64,000 bases of DNA from Bog-159 sp963843255 (GCA_963843255.1 CAWJJQ010000008.1:62001-126000); one strand, 5' to 3'; shown: positions 44,167 through 54,232, counted from the first letter of the stretch. Translations and numbers: made by a program. The notes: generated by a model from the letters alone, not told the origin.

Positions 44167-44406
44167 ACACTGGCTTGCGCCAACGGCCTTCAAGGAATCC
44201 TCGATAGCCATTTTTTGCCCGGCTGCTGGATGCGGCCTCGCTTTCGGCCAGACCCTTCGCGCCGAAGTCGCGCAGACCGTTGCCTAATCTGGTCGAAGTG
44301 GACGCTGAACTCCGGTACAACACTCGGCGACCGAAAAGAAATCTTCACGAAGCTTTGAATGCCATGACGGCTTCGTGCAGCATGAAGCGTCCTTTTCTCG
44401 TAGGGC

Positions 44407-45963
44407 TCAACGGAAGATCCACCATAGAATTAGTGTGCAGACGAACAGCACACCGGCCCATATCCGATAGTCCTTACTTCCCAGGCTCTGCCCCGCCGCG
44501 GACGCGAACACGTTGCTTTCGGTTTTGTACTCGGGCGGCGGTGCGGTCAGGAGGCTGACCACGATCATGACGATCGCCGCGAAGAACCACACCAGGATCG
44601 ATCGGTGGAGGAATGAGCTCAGATAGGGGTGCGAAACCACCGCCCAGCCAAGGTTCTGATCAAGGAACAGAAACAGGCCGAGGCAGAATCCTGCCGTGCC
44701 TCCCGATATTGCCCCAGTCGTATTCCCGCGCTTCCAGAGCAAGCCGATGAAGATCACCGCGCCGAGAGGTACGCCCAGATACGCCGAGATCATCTGCAGA
44801 TAATGCCAGATGGTGACCGACAATCCGACCAAAGGAGCCGCCAGGACGCCGAGCACGGCCATCAGCACCGTGATTCTGCGCCCGATGGCGACCTGCTCCC
44901 GATCGGAAAGGCTGGGTTTCCAGTGCATGAAAAAGTCGCGCACAACCAGCGTGGCGCTGGCGTTGTAGCAGGCGCTCATCGACGACATCAGGATGGCGAC
45001 GAGTCCGGCCAGCACCAGCCCCCGCAGCCCGACGGGAAGCAGATCACTGACCAGCCGCGGATAAGCCATGTCGGCTTTCGGAAGGTTCGGATAGAGGGCC
45101 CGGGCGATGACACCCGGCACCACCAGGATAAAGGGGATGAGCAGTTTCAGGAAGCCGGCGAAGATGGCGCCCTTCTGGCCCTGGTCCACGGAGCGGGCGC
45201 CGAGGACGCGCTGCACGTTGGTCTGGTCCATGCACCAATAAAACATTCCGCCGAACAGGTTCCCGATCATGAAGCCGGTGACGGGAAGTTCGGAATCGAG
45301 CGGCTTCACCACATGCAGAAGCCCGGGATCGACCCGTGCGGTCAAGCCGCTCCATCCGCCAACTGCCACAAAGGCGACGGCTGTGAGGACGATGCTGCTT
45401 ACGATAAGCCAGGTACCCTGCACCATGTCCGCGTAGACCACAGCGCGCAAGCCCCCCTTCATCGTGTAGAGGGCGGTGAAAATGGAGAGGCCGATCATAA
45501 CGGCTAGTTGGTTCCAGCCGAATAGCAGGACTAAGAGCAGCGAGCCCGCCCAAAGATCGATGGCGTTCTTGGTCAGCACGTTCATTACCAGCAGATTGCC
45601 GGAGAGGAAGGCGCGCAGTCCCCATCCGAAGCGGCGCTCGAGGAATTCGGGGATGGTGTAGATTTTGCTGCGCAGATAGAGAGGCACAAACATGGAAGCC
45701 AGAATGATGAGGCACCAGGCGGCCATCCATTCGTATCCGCCGGTGACGAGGCCGACGCGGTAGCCGTCGCCCGCCATGCCGACCACGTGCTCGGCCGAGA
45801 TATTGGAGGCCAGCAGCGACATGCCGACAAACGGCCACCGCAGGTCGCGCCCGGCCAGGAAGTATTCGGCGTTCGTTTGCTTCTTGCCCGCCGCACGGAG
45901 GACCGCGCCTACCACGAGCGCCAGGCTGATGACGATAATGACCGAATCGAGTATGCCTAACAC
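44407..45963 (-). CDS. Sodium:solute symporter (SSS/SLC5 family), sugar-type
   Basis: The 518-residue protein has about 13-14 membrane segments. SSS-family signs are YFLAGRDLRWPFVGMSLLASNISAEHVVGMAGDGYRVG near the N-terminus, YTMKGGLRAVVYADMVQGTWL and the CMDQTNVQRVLGARSVDQGQKG loop typical of sugar (SGLT-like) members. It would import a sugar or sugar acid with sodium. It faces L-fuconate dehydratase with 240 bases of non-coding sequence between stops (no feature seen there), so uptake of fucose or a related sugar is a reasonable guess. Confidence 0.92.
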   Translation of the reverse strand: MLGILDSVIIVISLALVVGAVLRAAGKKQTNAEYFLAGRDLRWPFVGMSLLASNISAEHVVGMAGDGYRVGLVTGGYEWMAAWCLIILASMFVPLYLRSKIYTIPEFLERRFGWGLRAFLSGNLLVMNVLTKNAIDLWAGSLLLVLLFGWNQLAVMIGLSIFTALYTMKGGLRAVVYADMVQGTWLIVSSIVLTAVAFVAVGGWSGLTARVDPGLLHVVKPLDSELPVTGFMIGNLFGGMFYWCMDQTNVQRVLGARSVDQGQKGAIFAGFLKLLIPFILVVPGVIARALYPNLPKADMAYPRLVSDLLPVGLRGLVLAGLVAILMSSMSACYNASATLVVRDFFMHWKPSLSDREQVAIGRRITVLMAVLGVLAAPLVGLSVTIWHYLQMISAYLGVPLGAVIFIGLLWKRGNTTGAISGGTAGFCLGLFLFLDQNLGWAVVSHPYLSSFLHRSILVWFFAAIVMIVVSLLTAPPPEYKTESNVFASAAGQSLGSKDYRIWAGVLFVCTLILWWIFR

Positions 45964-45985
45964 GCGAAAGCCTGAGGTCTGACGG

Positions 45986-46636
45986 CTACTCCACTCCCAA
46001 AACGACGCGCAGGTTCGACTCGATCAGCCGCAGCATCTGCTCGTCGCTCAAGCTGCCGGTATCGAACATAGCGTTCAAAGCCAGCCCGTCGAGAATGGCC
46101 CCTATCTGGGCGGACTGCGTGCGCTTCTCTTCGCGACCGGCCGTCGCAAATTCCGGTAGCAGCCGGTTCAGATCCGCTTCCATGCATTGCGCGCACACTG
46201 AGGCGTGCAGGTCCGCCAGCCGCTTCTGGCGGCGCGGGTGACGGATGGCGTATTGCTTGAATTCCAGCGCGAGAAGCATCCGCGGCCGGTCTTTGATCAC
46301 ATCGCGCAGATGCAGCGCTACGGTTCTGATTCGCTCTTCGCTGGAACAGGCTTCGCTCAGTTGCAGACTCACCCGCTCCCGATCGCGCGCCAGGTCTTCC
46401 TCGAAAATTGCGAAGAAGACGTCCTCTTTGTCCTTGAAGTTCGCATAAAAGGCGCCGCGCGTTTTGCCGGCCGCGGCGGCGATCTCTTCCACGCTCGAAA
46501 GCTCGAACCCGCGGTCGGCGAAGATGCGCCGCGCGGCATCGGTCAGGTGCTTCCTGGTTAAGATGGCGCGCTCCTGCTTCTGGGGGAGCCGCGCATAACG
46601 GTGCACGGCGGCGACGCCTTTTTTTGAAGCGTGCAT
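45986..46636 (-). CDS. TetR/AcrR-family transcriptional regulator
   Basis: The 216-residue repressor-like protein has the TetR helix-turn-helix at about residues 27-70 (ILTRKHLTDAARRIFADRGFELSSVEEIAAAAGKTRGAFYANFKDKEDVF is the region). The remainder forms the ligand-binding helical domain, including LALEFKQYAIRHPRRQKRLADL. It is divergent from the RND efflux operon and most likely controls it. A GAATCT-N7-AGATTC dyad lies 11 bases upstream of its start and may be its operator. The start ATG 46636 has no strong ribosome site; a start a few codons later is possible. Confidence 0.92.
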   Translation of the reverse strand: MHASKKGVAAVHRYARLPQKQERAILTRKHLTDAARRIFADRGFELSSVEEIAAAAGKTRGAFYANFKDKEDVFFAIFEEDLARDRERVSLQLSEACSSEERIRTVALHLRDVIKDRPRMLLALEFKQYAIRHPRRQKRLADLHASVCAQCMEADLNRLLPEFATAGREEKRTQSAQIGAILDGLALNAMFDTGSLSDEQMLRLIESNLRVVLGVE

Positions 46637-46646
46637 GGCACTTTCA

Positions 46647-46665
46647 GAATCTCACAAAAAGATTC
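46647..46665. promoter_or_regulatory. Candidate TetR operator in the efflux divergent promoter
   Basis: GAATCT (46647-46652) and AGATTC (46660-46665) form a perfect 6-base dyad with a 7-base spacer, between the TetR start (46636) and the efflux adaptor start (46733). A possible -10 box for the efflux operon, GATAAT, follows at 46682-46687, so a bound repressor would cover the -35 region. Confidence 0.5.
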
Positions 46666-46732
46666 ATCCGTGTATATTTTTGATAATGGGATGGAGGTGG
46701 GGCTGTTGTCCAGGGGAATTCAACGAATAATC

Positions 46733-48002
46733 ATGAACCGGGCGCCCAGTGGCGCCGCTATCCTGGTTCTTTGCTTTACCTTGTGGATGCTCGCTGGCTG
46801 CGGTAAGAGCGGGGCCGCATCACCGAATCCATCCATGGGGCCGCTCCCGGTGACGGTAGCGCAGGTGCGCCAGGCGGACGTCCCGCTGAGTGGTGACTGG
46901 GTCGGCACTCTCGATGGGTATGTAAACGCACAAATCCAGCCGCAGGTAAGCGGCTATCTGATTCGCCAGGATTACCGCGAGGGATCCTTCGTCCCCAAGG
47001 GTGAAGTTCTATTTGAAATCGATCCGCGTCCGTTTCAGGCGGCCGTCGATCAGGCGGAGGGACAGCTTAACCAGGCGCAGGCTCAGGTGGTGCAGGCCGA
47101 GGGACAGGTCAAGCAGACCGAGGCGCAACTGGAACTGGCGGAGATCAACCTGAGGCGCGACACGCCGCTGGCGGAGGCGCGCGCGATTGCGCAGAGCCAG
47201 CTCGACAACGAGAAACAGCAGGCGGCGCAGGCACGGGCAGCGGTCAGCTCGGCGGAAGGCGCGGCGAATGCGGCGCGCGCCAATGTGAGCGCCGCGCAGG
47301 CAGCTCTCACCACCGCGAAACTGAATCTGGGGTTCACCCAGGTTCGTTCGCTCATCGGTGGAGTGGCCGGCCAGGCGACCACGCAGGTGGGCAACCTCGT
47401 GAGCCCGCAATCCGTTTTGACGTCCGTCTCGCAACTGGACCCCATCAAAGTCTACTTCTCGATCAGCGACAACGAATATCTGGCGCTGACCGCGCGTGCC
47501 AAACAGGCCGGCGGAGACCTTTTGCACGCCTCCTCCAGCCTGCCGCTTGACCCTGACGCTCTCGAACGGGCAGAACTATCCGCATAAGGGACAAATCGCC
47601 TTTGTCGACCGGCAGATGAATCAGCAGACCGGGGCGATCCGGATTGCCGCGGCTTTTCCCAACCCGGGCGGCATTTTGCGGCCGGGCCAGTTCGGGCGGG
47701 TTACCGCGACCACGGAAGTTCGCCGCGGAGCGATCCTGGTTCCGCAAATCGCCGTGCAGGAATTACAAGGCATCCAGCAGGTGGACACGGTAGGCGCGGA
47801 TCACCACGTCCACGTCGTGAACGTTAAATTAGGTCCGCAATACGGCGATGACTGGATTGTGGAGAACGGACTGCAAGCCGGCGCCACGGTGATCACTAAC
47901 AACCTGCAGAAATTGAAAGACGGCGCGCCGGTCGACCCGCATCCGGCTTCCACTCAGGCGTCGCCCGCGAACACAGCCACCGGCGGAACGGACCGGCCGT
48001 AA
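46733..48002 (+). pseudogene. RND efflux periplasmic adaptor (HlyD/AcrA family), frameshifted
   Basis: ATG 46733 gives a lipoprotein leader (ILVLCFTLWMLAGC) and an adaptor: PQVSGYLIRQDYREGSFVPKGEVLFEIDPRPFQ lipoyl/barrel-sandwich, an Ala/Gln-rich coiled coil (about 105-200) and RSLIGGVAGQATTQVGNLVSP. Near 47545-47552 the frame changes. The first frame ends at 47587 in PDALERAELSA, while the family sequence continues in the next frame as TLTLSNGQNYPHKGQIAFVDRQMNQQTGAIRI up to 48002. Removing one base restores a 422-residue adaptor in total (1270 bases, one too many). Either the gene is broken or a base was added in sequencing. It precedes the pump gene by 4 bases. Confidence 0.85.
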
Positions 48003-48006
48003 CCCC

Positions 48007-51000
48007 ATGTCGAAATTCTTTATCCGCAGGCCCATTGTGGCCATCGTCATCGCAATCCTGACCGTGATTATCGGCGTGGTCTCCATGTTGACGCTGCCGA
48101 CCTCGCAGTACCCCGATATTGTTCCGCCCGAAATTCAGGTGCAGGCGAACTATGCCGGCGCGGATGCCAAGACCCTGGAGCAAGCCGTCTCCACGCCGAT
48201 CGAGCAGCAGATGAACGGCGTGGACAATATGCTGTACATGTATTCGGTGAATGCCAACAATGGCCAGGCGACGGTGTACGTGGATTTCGATGTCAAGACC
48301 AATCCGGATACCGACCAGGTGCTTTCGCAGCTTCGCGTAGCGCAGGCGCAGGCACAACTTCCGGCGCAGGTGACCGCGGCCGGATTGACGGTGCAGAAAT
48401 CGCTGACTTCACCATTGATGCTCATCGGCCTGTCCTCGCCGGATAACCGGTACAGCGCCGAGTTTCTGACCAATTACGCCATCATCAATCTGCAGGACGA
48501 GCTGACCCGCGTTCCAGGCGTCTCGCGCGTCCAGATTTTCGGCGGACAGTACGCGCTCCGCGTCTGGGTGAAGCCGGACCAACTGGCCAAGCTCGGCGTA
48601 ACTGCTGTCGAGATCATCAGCGCGCTGCAGACGCAGAACAACGTGAATCCGGCGGGCCAGATCGGCGGCGAGCCGGTGCCCGCGGGGCAGCAGTTCACCT
48701 ACACGGTGCGCACGCAAGGGCGCTTGGTCACGCCCGAAGAATTCGGCAAGATCGTGATTCGCGCCAACCCGGATGGCTCGGTCTTGCACCTGCGGGATGT
48801 GGCGCGCGTGGAGCTTGGCGCGCAGGTCTACAGCCTGTCGGCGCGCTACAACGGGGCGCCTGCGGGCATGATGGCGGTGTATCAACTTCCGGGATCGAAC
48901 GCGGTGGCTACGGCCGAGGCGGTGAATAAGCGCTTGATACAATTGGCCGCCAACTTTCCGGCGGGCATGCGCTATGACGTGCCGCTGGATACGACCAAAG
49001 CCGTTACGGCGGGCATTCACGAGATCGTCCTCACGCTGGGGATCGCATTGTCCCTGGTCATCCTGGTGGTCTACATTTTTCTACAAGGTTGGCGGCCGAC
49101 CATCATCCCGTTGATGGCGGTGCCGGTTTCGTTGATCGGCACGTTCATTCTGTTTCCGGTGCTGGGCTTCTCCATCAACACACTTTCGCTCTTCGGCCTG
49201 GTGCTGGCGATCGGGCTGGTGGTGGATGACGCCATCATCGTAGTGGAAGCCGTCGAGAACCTGATTGATCATGGCATGGCTCCGCGTGAAGCCACCATTC
49301 AGGCCATGGAACAGGTGGGCGGACCAGTGGTGGCCATTGCGCTGATCCTGGCGGCGGTTTTCATCCCCACCGCGGCGGTTCCCGGCATCACCGGGCGGCT
49401 CTATCAGCAATTTGCCATCACCATTGCGGTGTCGGTATTGATCTCCGCATTCAACGCGCTCACGCTAAGCCCGGCGCTGGCGGCACTGCTGTTGAAGCCC
49501 AAGGATCATACGCGGCGGCGCGGCCCGCTCGCGCGCTTCTTTGGACTCTTCAATCGCGTCTTCGGATACACCCAAGAAAAGTACGTCTCTACATCGAATG
49601 TGCTGCTGCACAAATCCGCGGTCACCATGCTGGTGCTGGCAGCCATCGCGGTACTGGCTGTGTTTATGGGCGAGCGCGCTCCGGCCGGCTTCATCCCGCA
49701 GGAGGACCAGGGATATCTTTTCGTGGCCCTGCAGTTGCCCGACGCGTCGTCACTGCAGCGGACCGACGATGCGGCGCAGCGTGTCTCGAGCGCGCTACTG
49801 AAGACGCCCGGAATCGAGGGCGTGGTGGCAGTTGACGGTTTCAGCCTGCTAACCCAGACCCAGAGCACCAATACGGCGTTCTTCTTCGTATCGCTCAAGC
49901 CCTGGGAGCAGCGCAAGTCGAGAGCGGAACACATCGAAGCCATCCAATCCAGCGTGCAGCGCCAGCTGTCGGCGGTCTCCGACGGTTTGGCGTTCTCGTT
50001 TCCGCCGCCCGCCATTCCCGGTATTGGCACTTCCGGTGGCGTCACCATGATTCTTCAGGACAGATCGGGCAACGACGATCCCAACTTCCTAACCCGGAAT
50101 CTTTTCGCTTACCTGGGCGCGCTGTCGAAGCGGCCGGAGATCGCCGCGGCGATTCCTTCGTATCTGCCGGCCGTGCCGCAGTTGTATGCCGATGTGGACA
50201 AGGAAAAAGCCTTCACGCAGCAGGTGGATCTGACTGACATCTACACCACCATGCAGACCTTCATGGGCGGCTACCTGGTGAATTATTTCAACCGGTTCGG
50301 GCGCCAGTGGCAGACTTACGTGGAAGCCGAAGGCGACACGCGCACGAACATTCAGAACATCAACCAGTTCTATGTGCGCAGTGCAAACGGCGGCCGCGTC
50401 CCTTTGGGGTCGCTGGTTAACGTCAAGCAGATTACCGGGCCCGAGTTCATCCTCCGCTTTAACGAGTACAATGCGGCGCAGCTCAATATCAGCGGCGCGC
50501 CGGGGTACAGTTCCGGCCAGGTGCGCGCCGCGATCGAGGAGGTCTTCCACGCGAACATGCCCGCCACCATGGGCTTCTCATACCAGGGCATGAGTTTTCA
50601 GGAGCAGCGCGCCGCCGAGGGTATTCCGGCGTGGGTGGTGTTCGGGCTTTCGCTGCTGTTCGTATTCCTGATCCTGGCGGCGCTGTACGAAAGCTGGACG
50701 TTGCCGTTCAGCGTACTGCTTTCTACTCCCGTCGCCATCCTGGGTGCATATCTGGCGCTGAGCTTGCGCTCTTTGGAGAACGACATCTTCGCCACGATCG
50801 GTCTGATCATGCTGATCGGCCTATCCGCTAAGAACGCAATCCTGATTGTGGAGTTCGCGGTGGAAAATTACCGCGCCGGGCAGAGCATTTCGGGGGCGGC
50901 CCTACACGCCGCGCGCCTGCGCTTTCGGCCCATCGTGATGACGGCGCTGGCATTCATCTTCGGTTGCCTGCCGTTGTGGACAGCCAGCGGTTCGGGCGCC

Positions 51001-51216
51001 ATCTCGCGCCGCATCCTGGGGACGGTGGTGATCGGCGGCATGACTCTGGCCACGTTGATCGGCATTCTGATGATCCCGGTTACCTTCGGAGTAGTCGAAT
51101 ATCTTTCGCACCGGCTGGTGAGAGGCGGGAGGGGACTGACCATGGATTCCGTGCATCCGCCGGAGCAACTGGGGCCGGGAGGTCCATCGCCGGAACCTGA
51201 GGGAGGCCAGGCATGA
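48007..51216 (+). CDS. RND efflux pump, AcrB/HAE1 type
   Basis: The 1069-residue inner-membrane proton/drug antiporter begins MSKFFIRRPIVAIVIAILTVIIGVVSMLTLP and has the normal 12-segment RND plan with two large periplasmic loops. The proton-relay aspartates are in GLVLAIGLVVDDAIIVVEAVENL. QYPDIVPPEIQVQANYAGADAKTLEQAVSTPIEQQMNGV is the classical HAE1 start. It would expel hydrophobic compounds through the outer-membrane factor encoded next. It is the second gene of the operon, overlapping the outer-membrane gene by 4 bases. Confidence 0.95.
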   Translation: MSKFFIRRPIVAIVIAILTVIIGVVSMLTLPTSQYPDIVPPEIQVQANYAGADAKTLEQAVSTPIEQQMNGVDNMLYMYSVNANNGQATVYVDFDVKTNPDTDQVLSQLRVAQAQAQLPAQVTAAGLTVQKSLTSPLMLIGLSSPDNRYSAEFLTNYAIINLQDELTRVPGVSRVQIFGGQYALRVWVKPDQLAKLGVTAVEIISALQTQNNVNPAGQIGGEPVPAGQQFTYTVRTQGRLVTPEEFGKIVIRANPDGSVLHLRDVARVELGAQVYSLSARYNGAPAGMMAVYQLPGSNAVATAEAVNKRLIQLAANFPAGMRYDVPLDTTKAVTAGIHEIVLTLGIALSLVILVVYIFLQGWRPTIIPLMAVPVSLIGTFILFPVLGFSINTLSLFGLVLAIGLVVDDAIIVVEAVENLIDHGMAPREATIQAMEQVGGPVVAIALILAAVFIPTAAVPGITGRLYQQFAITIAVSVLISAFNALTLSPALAALLLKPKDHTRRRGPLARFFGLFNRVFGYTQEKYVSTSNVLLHKSAVTMLVLAAIAVLAVFMGERAPAGFIPQEDQGYLFVALQLPDASSLQRTDDAAQRVSSALLKTPGIEGVVAVDGFSLLTQTQSTNTAFFFVSLKPWEQRKSRAEHIEAIQSSVQRQLSAVSDGLAFSFPPPAIPGIGTSGGVTMILQDRSGNDDPNFLTRNLFAYLGALSKRPEIAAAIPSYLPAVPQLYADVDKEKAFTQQVDLTDIYTTMQTFMGGYLVNYFNRFGRQWQTYVEAEGDTRTNIQNINQFYVRSANGGRVPLGSLVNVKQITGPEFILRFNEYNAAQLNISGAPGYSSGQVRAAIEEVFHANMPATMGFSYQGMSFQEQRAAEGIPAWVVFGLSLLFVFLILAALYESWTLPFSVLLSTPVAILGAYLALSLRSLENDIFATIGLIMLIGLSAKNAILIVEFAVENYRAGQSISGAALHAARLRFRPIVMTALAFIFGCLPLWTASGSGAISRRILGTVVIGGMTLATLIGILMIPVTFGVVEYLSHRLVRGGRGLTMDSVHPPEQLGPGGPSPEPEGGQA

Positions 51217-52628
51217 GCGTCCGGTTTCGAAACCGCGCTGTGGCTGCGATCTCCGGTGGCGCTGCGCTACTGACGCTGGCCGGTTGCACGGTAGGGCCGA
51301 ACTACAAGCGCCCGCAGGTGCCCGCGGCGCCCGCATATCGAGGCGCGGACAACGCGCAAGTGTCGAGCGCCGGCGGCGCGCTGGGCGATCAAAACTGGCA
51401 GCAGGTATTTCCCGATCCGGAATTGCAGGAGCTGATCCGCACGGCGCTGACCAACAATTACGATCTGCGCATTGCCGCCGAACACGTCCTGGAGCAGAAG
51501 GCGCAGTTGAAGATCGTACACGCACAGGAGTTCCCTCAGATCAGCGGAAGCGGCACGGGCATAGGCGCTACCGTTCCCGCTTCGCTGGGACAATCCATCG
51601 GCAGCCCGCTGGCGTTCGGAAGTTTCAGTATCTCCGGCTCCTGGGCGCCGGATTTCTGGGGACTCTACCGCCGGCAGACGGAGGCGGCGCGGGCGCAGCT
51701 ACTGGCGCAAACATGGGCGCAGCGCGCCGTTCGCCTTTCCATCGTGGAGCAGGTCGCGGCCACGTATATCGGTCTGCGCGCGCTCGACCGGCAATTGGAA
51801 ATCGCGCGCGAAACACTGAAGACGCGGCAGGAATCCGTGGATCTGACGACGCGCCTGGAGCATGGCGGCGCCGTGCCCCTAGCAGATTTGCGGCAGGCAG
51901 AGGAACTGCTCTATACCGCCAGCACGCAGATTCCGCAAATCGAACAGAGCATTCAGCAGCAGGAGAATGCCCTGCGATTCCTGCTCGGCCAGACCCCCGG
52001 CCCGGTGAGCCATACCGCCGCCGGCGCAATGGCGCCGCCTCCGCCAGATCTGCCTCCCGGTTTGCCATCGCAGCTTCTGGAAAGGCGTCCGGATATACAG
52101 CAATCCGAGCAGCAACTGGTGGCGGCAAACGCGCAGATCGGCGTGGCTCGCGCGCAGTTCTTTCCGCAGATCTCGATCAGTGCGTCCGCCGGCTTGGGCG
52201 GCAATGAATTTTCAAACCTATTCGATCTGGCGGGCAAGACGATTTACGGTATTGGCTCGCTCACGCAGCCACTTTTCGCGGGCGGCAAGCTGCGCGGACA
52301 GCTCCAACTCGCGGATGAAACCAAGCAGGAGATGGTGCTGAATTACCAGAAGACCATCGCCGGGGCTTTCCGGGACGTGTCGAACGCCCTGATTGCGCTG
52401 AACAAGCAGCGGGCCGCGCGCAAGCAGCAGGAAAAGCTGGTGGCGGCAGCGCAGGATGCCACCCGGCTGGCGCGCATGCGGTATCAGGGCGGAGCCACCA
52501 GTTACCTGGAAGTTCTGACCACCGACTCCACCCTGTTTTCCGCACAATTGAACCTTGTGTCGGCACAACAGGGCGAAGCACTGACGCTGGTGCAACTCTA
52601 CAGCGCCCTCGGCGGGGGCTGGCAGTAG
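51213..52628 (+). CDS. Outer-membrane efflux lipoprotein (NodT/OprM type)
   Basis: The 471-residue channel protein has a lipoprotein leader with lipobox LTLAGC (GAALLTLAGCTVGPNYKRP) and the conserved VGPNYKRPQVPAAPAYR start. Two efflux repeats follow (AAEHVLEQKAQLKIVHAQEFPQISGSGTG; LLERRPDIQQSEQQLVAANAQIGVARAQFFPQISISASAG). It ends LVQLYSALGGGWQ, typical of NodT. It forms the outer-membrane duct for the RND pump. The start ATG overlaps the pump stop (ATGA). Confidence 0.94.
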   Translation: MSVRFRNRAVAAISGGAALLTLAGCTVGPNYKRPQVPAAPAYRGADNAQVSSAGGALGDQNWQQVFPDPELQELIRTALTNNYDLRIAAEHVLEQKAQLKIVHAQEFPQISGSGTGIGATVPASLGQSIGSPLAFGSFSISGSWAPDFWGLYRRQTEAARAQLLAQTWAQRAVRLSIVEQVAATYIGLRALDRQLEIARETLKTRQESVDLTTRLEHGGAVPLADLRQAEELLYTASTQIPQIEQSIQQQENALRFLLGQTPGPVSHTAAGAMAPPPPDLPPGLPSQLLERRPDIQQSEQQLVAANAQIGVARAQFFPQISISASAGLGGNEFSNLFDLAGKTIYGIGSLTQPLFAGGKLRGQLQLADETKQEMVLNYQKTIAGAFRDVSNALIALNKQRAARKQQEKLVAAAQDATRLARMRYQGGATSYLEVLTTDSTLFSAQLNLVSAQQGEALTLVQLYSALGGGWQ

Positions 52629-52676
52629 GGGCGGCAATCGCTACTATCTCGTCTCCAACCCCGATATCATGGCCGC

Positions 52677-52907
52677 ATGCCCCTGATTGAGATCGACCCT
52701 GAGTTTAACCGCCAGGCTCTCGCGGAAGCTGCGCAACAGTATCCCCAGTTTGCCGGCCAAGCCGTGCGCGTAATCGCGCGTCCGCTGTTGAGAGGCTCCG
52801 CCTGGCAGGTTGAGTGGAAGGGCGAGGCGCCGGCTGGGCAAGAAGCATGGGAGTTTCAAAATTCCGCGATCCGGGCGTACAAACGGCTGGCGAAGATTGG
52901 CGAGTAG
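52677..52907 (+). CDS. Small hypothetical protein (76 residues)
   Basis: The product MPLIEIDPEFNRQALAEAAQQ... to YKRLAKIGE is acidic-basic mixed, without leader or membrane segment. Codon use fits the neighbouring genes and it lies 48 bases after the efflux operon on the same strand. No family is recognised and no function is proposed. It may be a small cytosolic protein. Confidence 0.5.
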   Translation: MPLIEIDPEFNRQALAEAAQQYPQFAGQAVRVIARPLLRGSAWQVEWKGEAPAGQEAWEFQNSAIRAYKRLAKIGE

Positions 52908-53012
52908 GCGCCTCGGCACGGCGCCGGCGGGCCGCGTGTCCGCGCCGCCAAACAGGACACGACTCGCTGCGTAATGGCGGCGCGCCCGTAGCCCCGTTTT
53001 GCGCGCAATTCC

Positions 53013-54149
53013 TTAGAAAGAGCTGTCCTTCATGGTCACACGGTCGCCGATATCAGTGATGGCGGGCAGCGGTGTTGCCGCGGAGCGCTGGTCCCAGATT
53101 TCAATCGCCAGAGCGGGTCGAGCAGAGGCCGCCTCTTCCGCGGTCATCAGCCCAGAAGCATTTAGCCTCTGGGCAACGTTAGCGAACGTTTGCTGTTGCC
53201 CGGCAATAAAGGCGCGCAGATTGGTCTGATAAGCCCCGGCATCCTGCCATTCGATGTGATGCGCAATCGCGGCCTTAATCGGCGGCGTCTCGGGCGGGGA
53301 TTGCAGCAGAGTCGCGAGGTAATGTTGTCGAACCAGGTCCGGATCGGGGTAGCAGCCGCAGGCGCTCGTTCCAGCGGTGTAATACGTGTTCACGGCGCGA
53401 GAATAATACGCAGGATCTGGTCCGGCTGCCAGTATCGTGCTCCCGATTCCAGGGCTTGTGCAATTCGAAAGCGCATAGTTCCCGACAGGCGGCCATCCGG
53501 GCTTCGGCTGCGGCGAGATGCCCGCTCCGCAACAGCTTGACGAACCGCGGCCGTAGCCGGGTCCGCCGGGAGTCTGGACCGTCACCGTAGCACGTACGGT
53601 CATCCCCCGCAGGACTGCGGCGGCGAAACCGGGCGCCCGTTGAGTTGCCAACAGATTTCCGGCCGCAAGCCATCCTCCAACCGGGACCGGGTTATTTTCG
53701 AATACCGACAGCAGGAAGGAGCCGGTATCTTCGTGCGACCGCGATAAAAGGATCAGGGATTGCGTTGGGAATTGAGAATAGAGCTTGGACGCATCAGCCG
53801 CGTGGACTTCGATACCCAATTCGATCAGGGCATCGAGGACCGCCATCATGGTGTCGCGCTGATCCGTTTCGGCCATGGTCGCCGGCGGATCGGTTTGAGA
53901 ATACGTGCTGAGAACACCGAGCAGGCTGGGAGCAAGATCGCTCAGGCGGCTGCGAACGGCCAGATAGGCGCCCCAAGCCTGTGTGCGCGGGTCGTCTGCT
54001 TGCAGCCAGGCCGTGGCAAGCTTGCGGTCCTGTTTCTGCATGTTTTCGGTCACAGCAGAAGGATCGGCAGGCGGAGATGCCGTCTGCGCCAGGGCGGCCA
54101 GCATTGCGGCGCCGGCACAGGCGATCAGACGCGCGGCAGACTGCGACAT
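53013..54149 (-). CDS. Secreted hypothetical protein with cysteine pairs
   Basis: The 378-residue protein has a Sec leader (RLIACAGAAMLAALAQTASPPADP). The first half is helical, with HEAT-like character (TAWLQADDPRTQAWGAYLAVRSRLSDLAPSLLGVL). The middle is Gly/Pro-rich with Cys pairs (GSSSCCGAGISP, LSNCTSPG, SACGCYPDPD) that may form disulfides in the periplasm. No named family is recognised. It is divergent from the FAD oxidoreductase gene (83-base gap) and otherwise isolated. Confidence 0.65.
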   Translation of the reverse strand: MSQSAARLIACAGAAMLAALAQTASPPADPSAVTENMQKQDRKLATAWLQADDPRTQAWGAYLAVRSRLSDLAPSLLGVLSTYSQTDPPATMAETDQRDTMMAVLDALIELGIEVHAADASKLYSQFPTQSLILLSRSHEDTGSFLLSVFENNPVPVGGWLAAGNLLATQRAPGFAAAVLRGMTVRATVTVQTPGGPGYGRGSSSCCGAGISPQPKPGWPPVGNYALSNCTSPGIGSTILAAGPDPAYYSRAVNTYYTAGTSACGCYPDPDLVRQHYLATLLQSPPETPPIKAAIAHHIEWQDAGAYQTNLRAFIAGQQQTFANVAQRLNASGLMTAEEAASARPALAIEIWDQRSAATPLPAITDIGDRVTMKDSSF

Positions 54150-54232
54150 GCATCCATCGACGCCGCGCCGCCGCTTATCGTTACGTCTTACGCCGACCGA
54201 TTAAGCTATATTCGCAGGGAGTGACGTTCTGA

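Noticed and set aside
44167..44406. Non-coding gap between fuconate dehydratase and the SSS symporter
   Set aside because: Searched for small genes, hairpins and promoters; nothing convincing was found.
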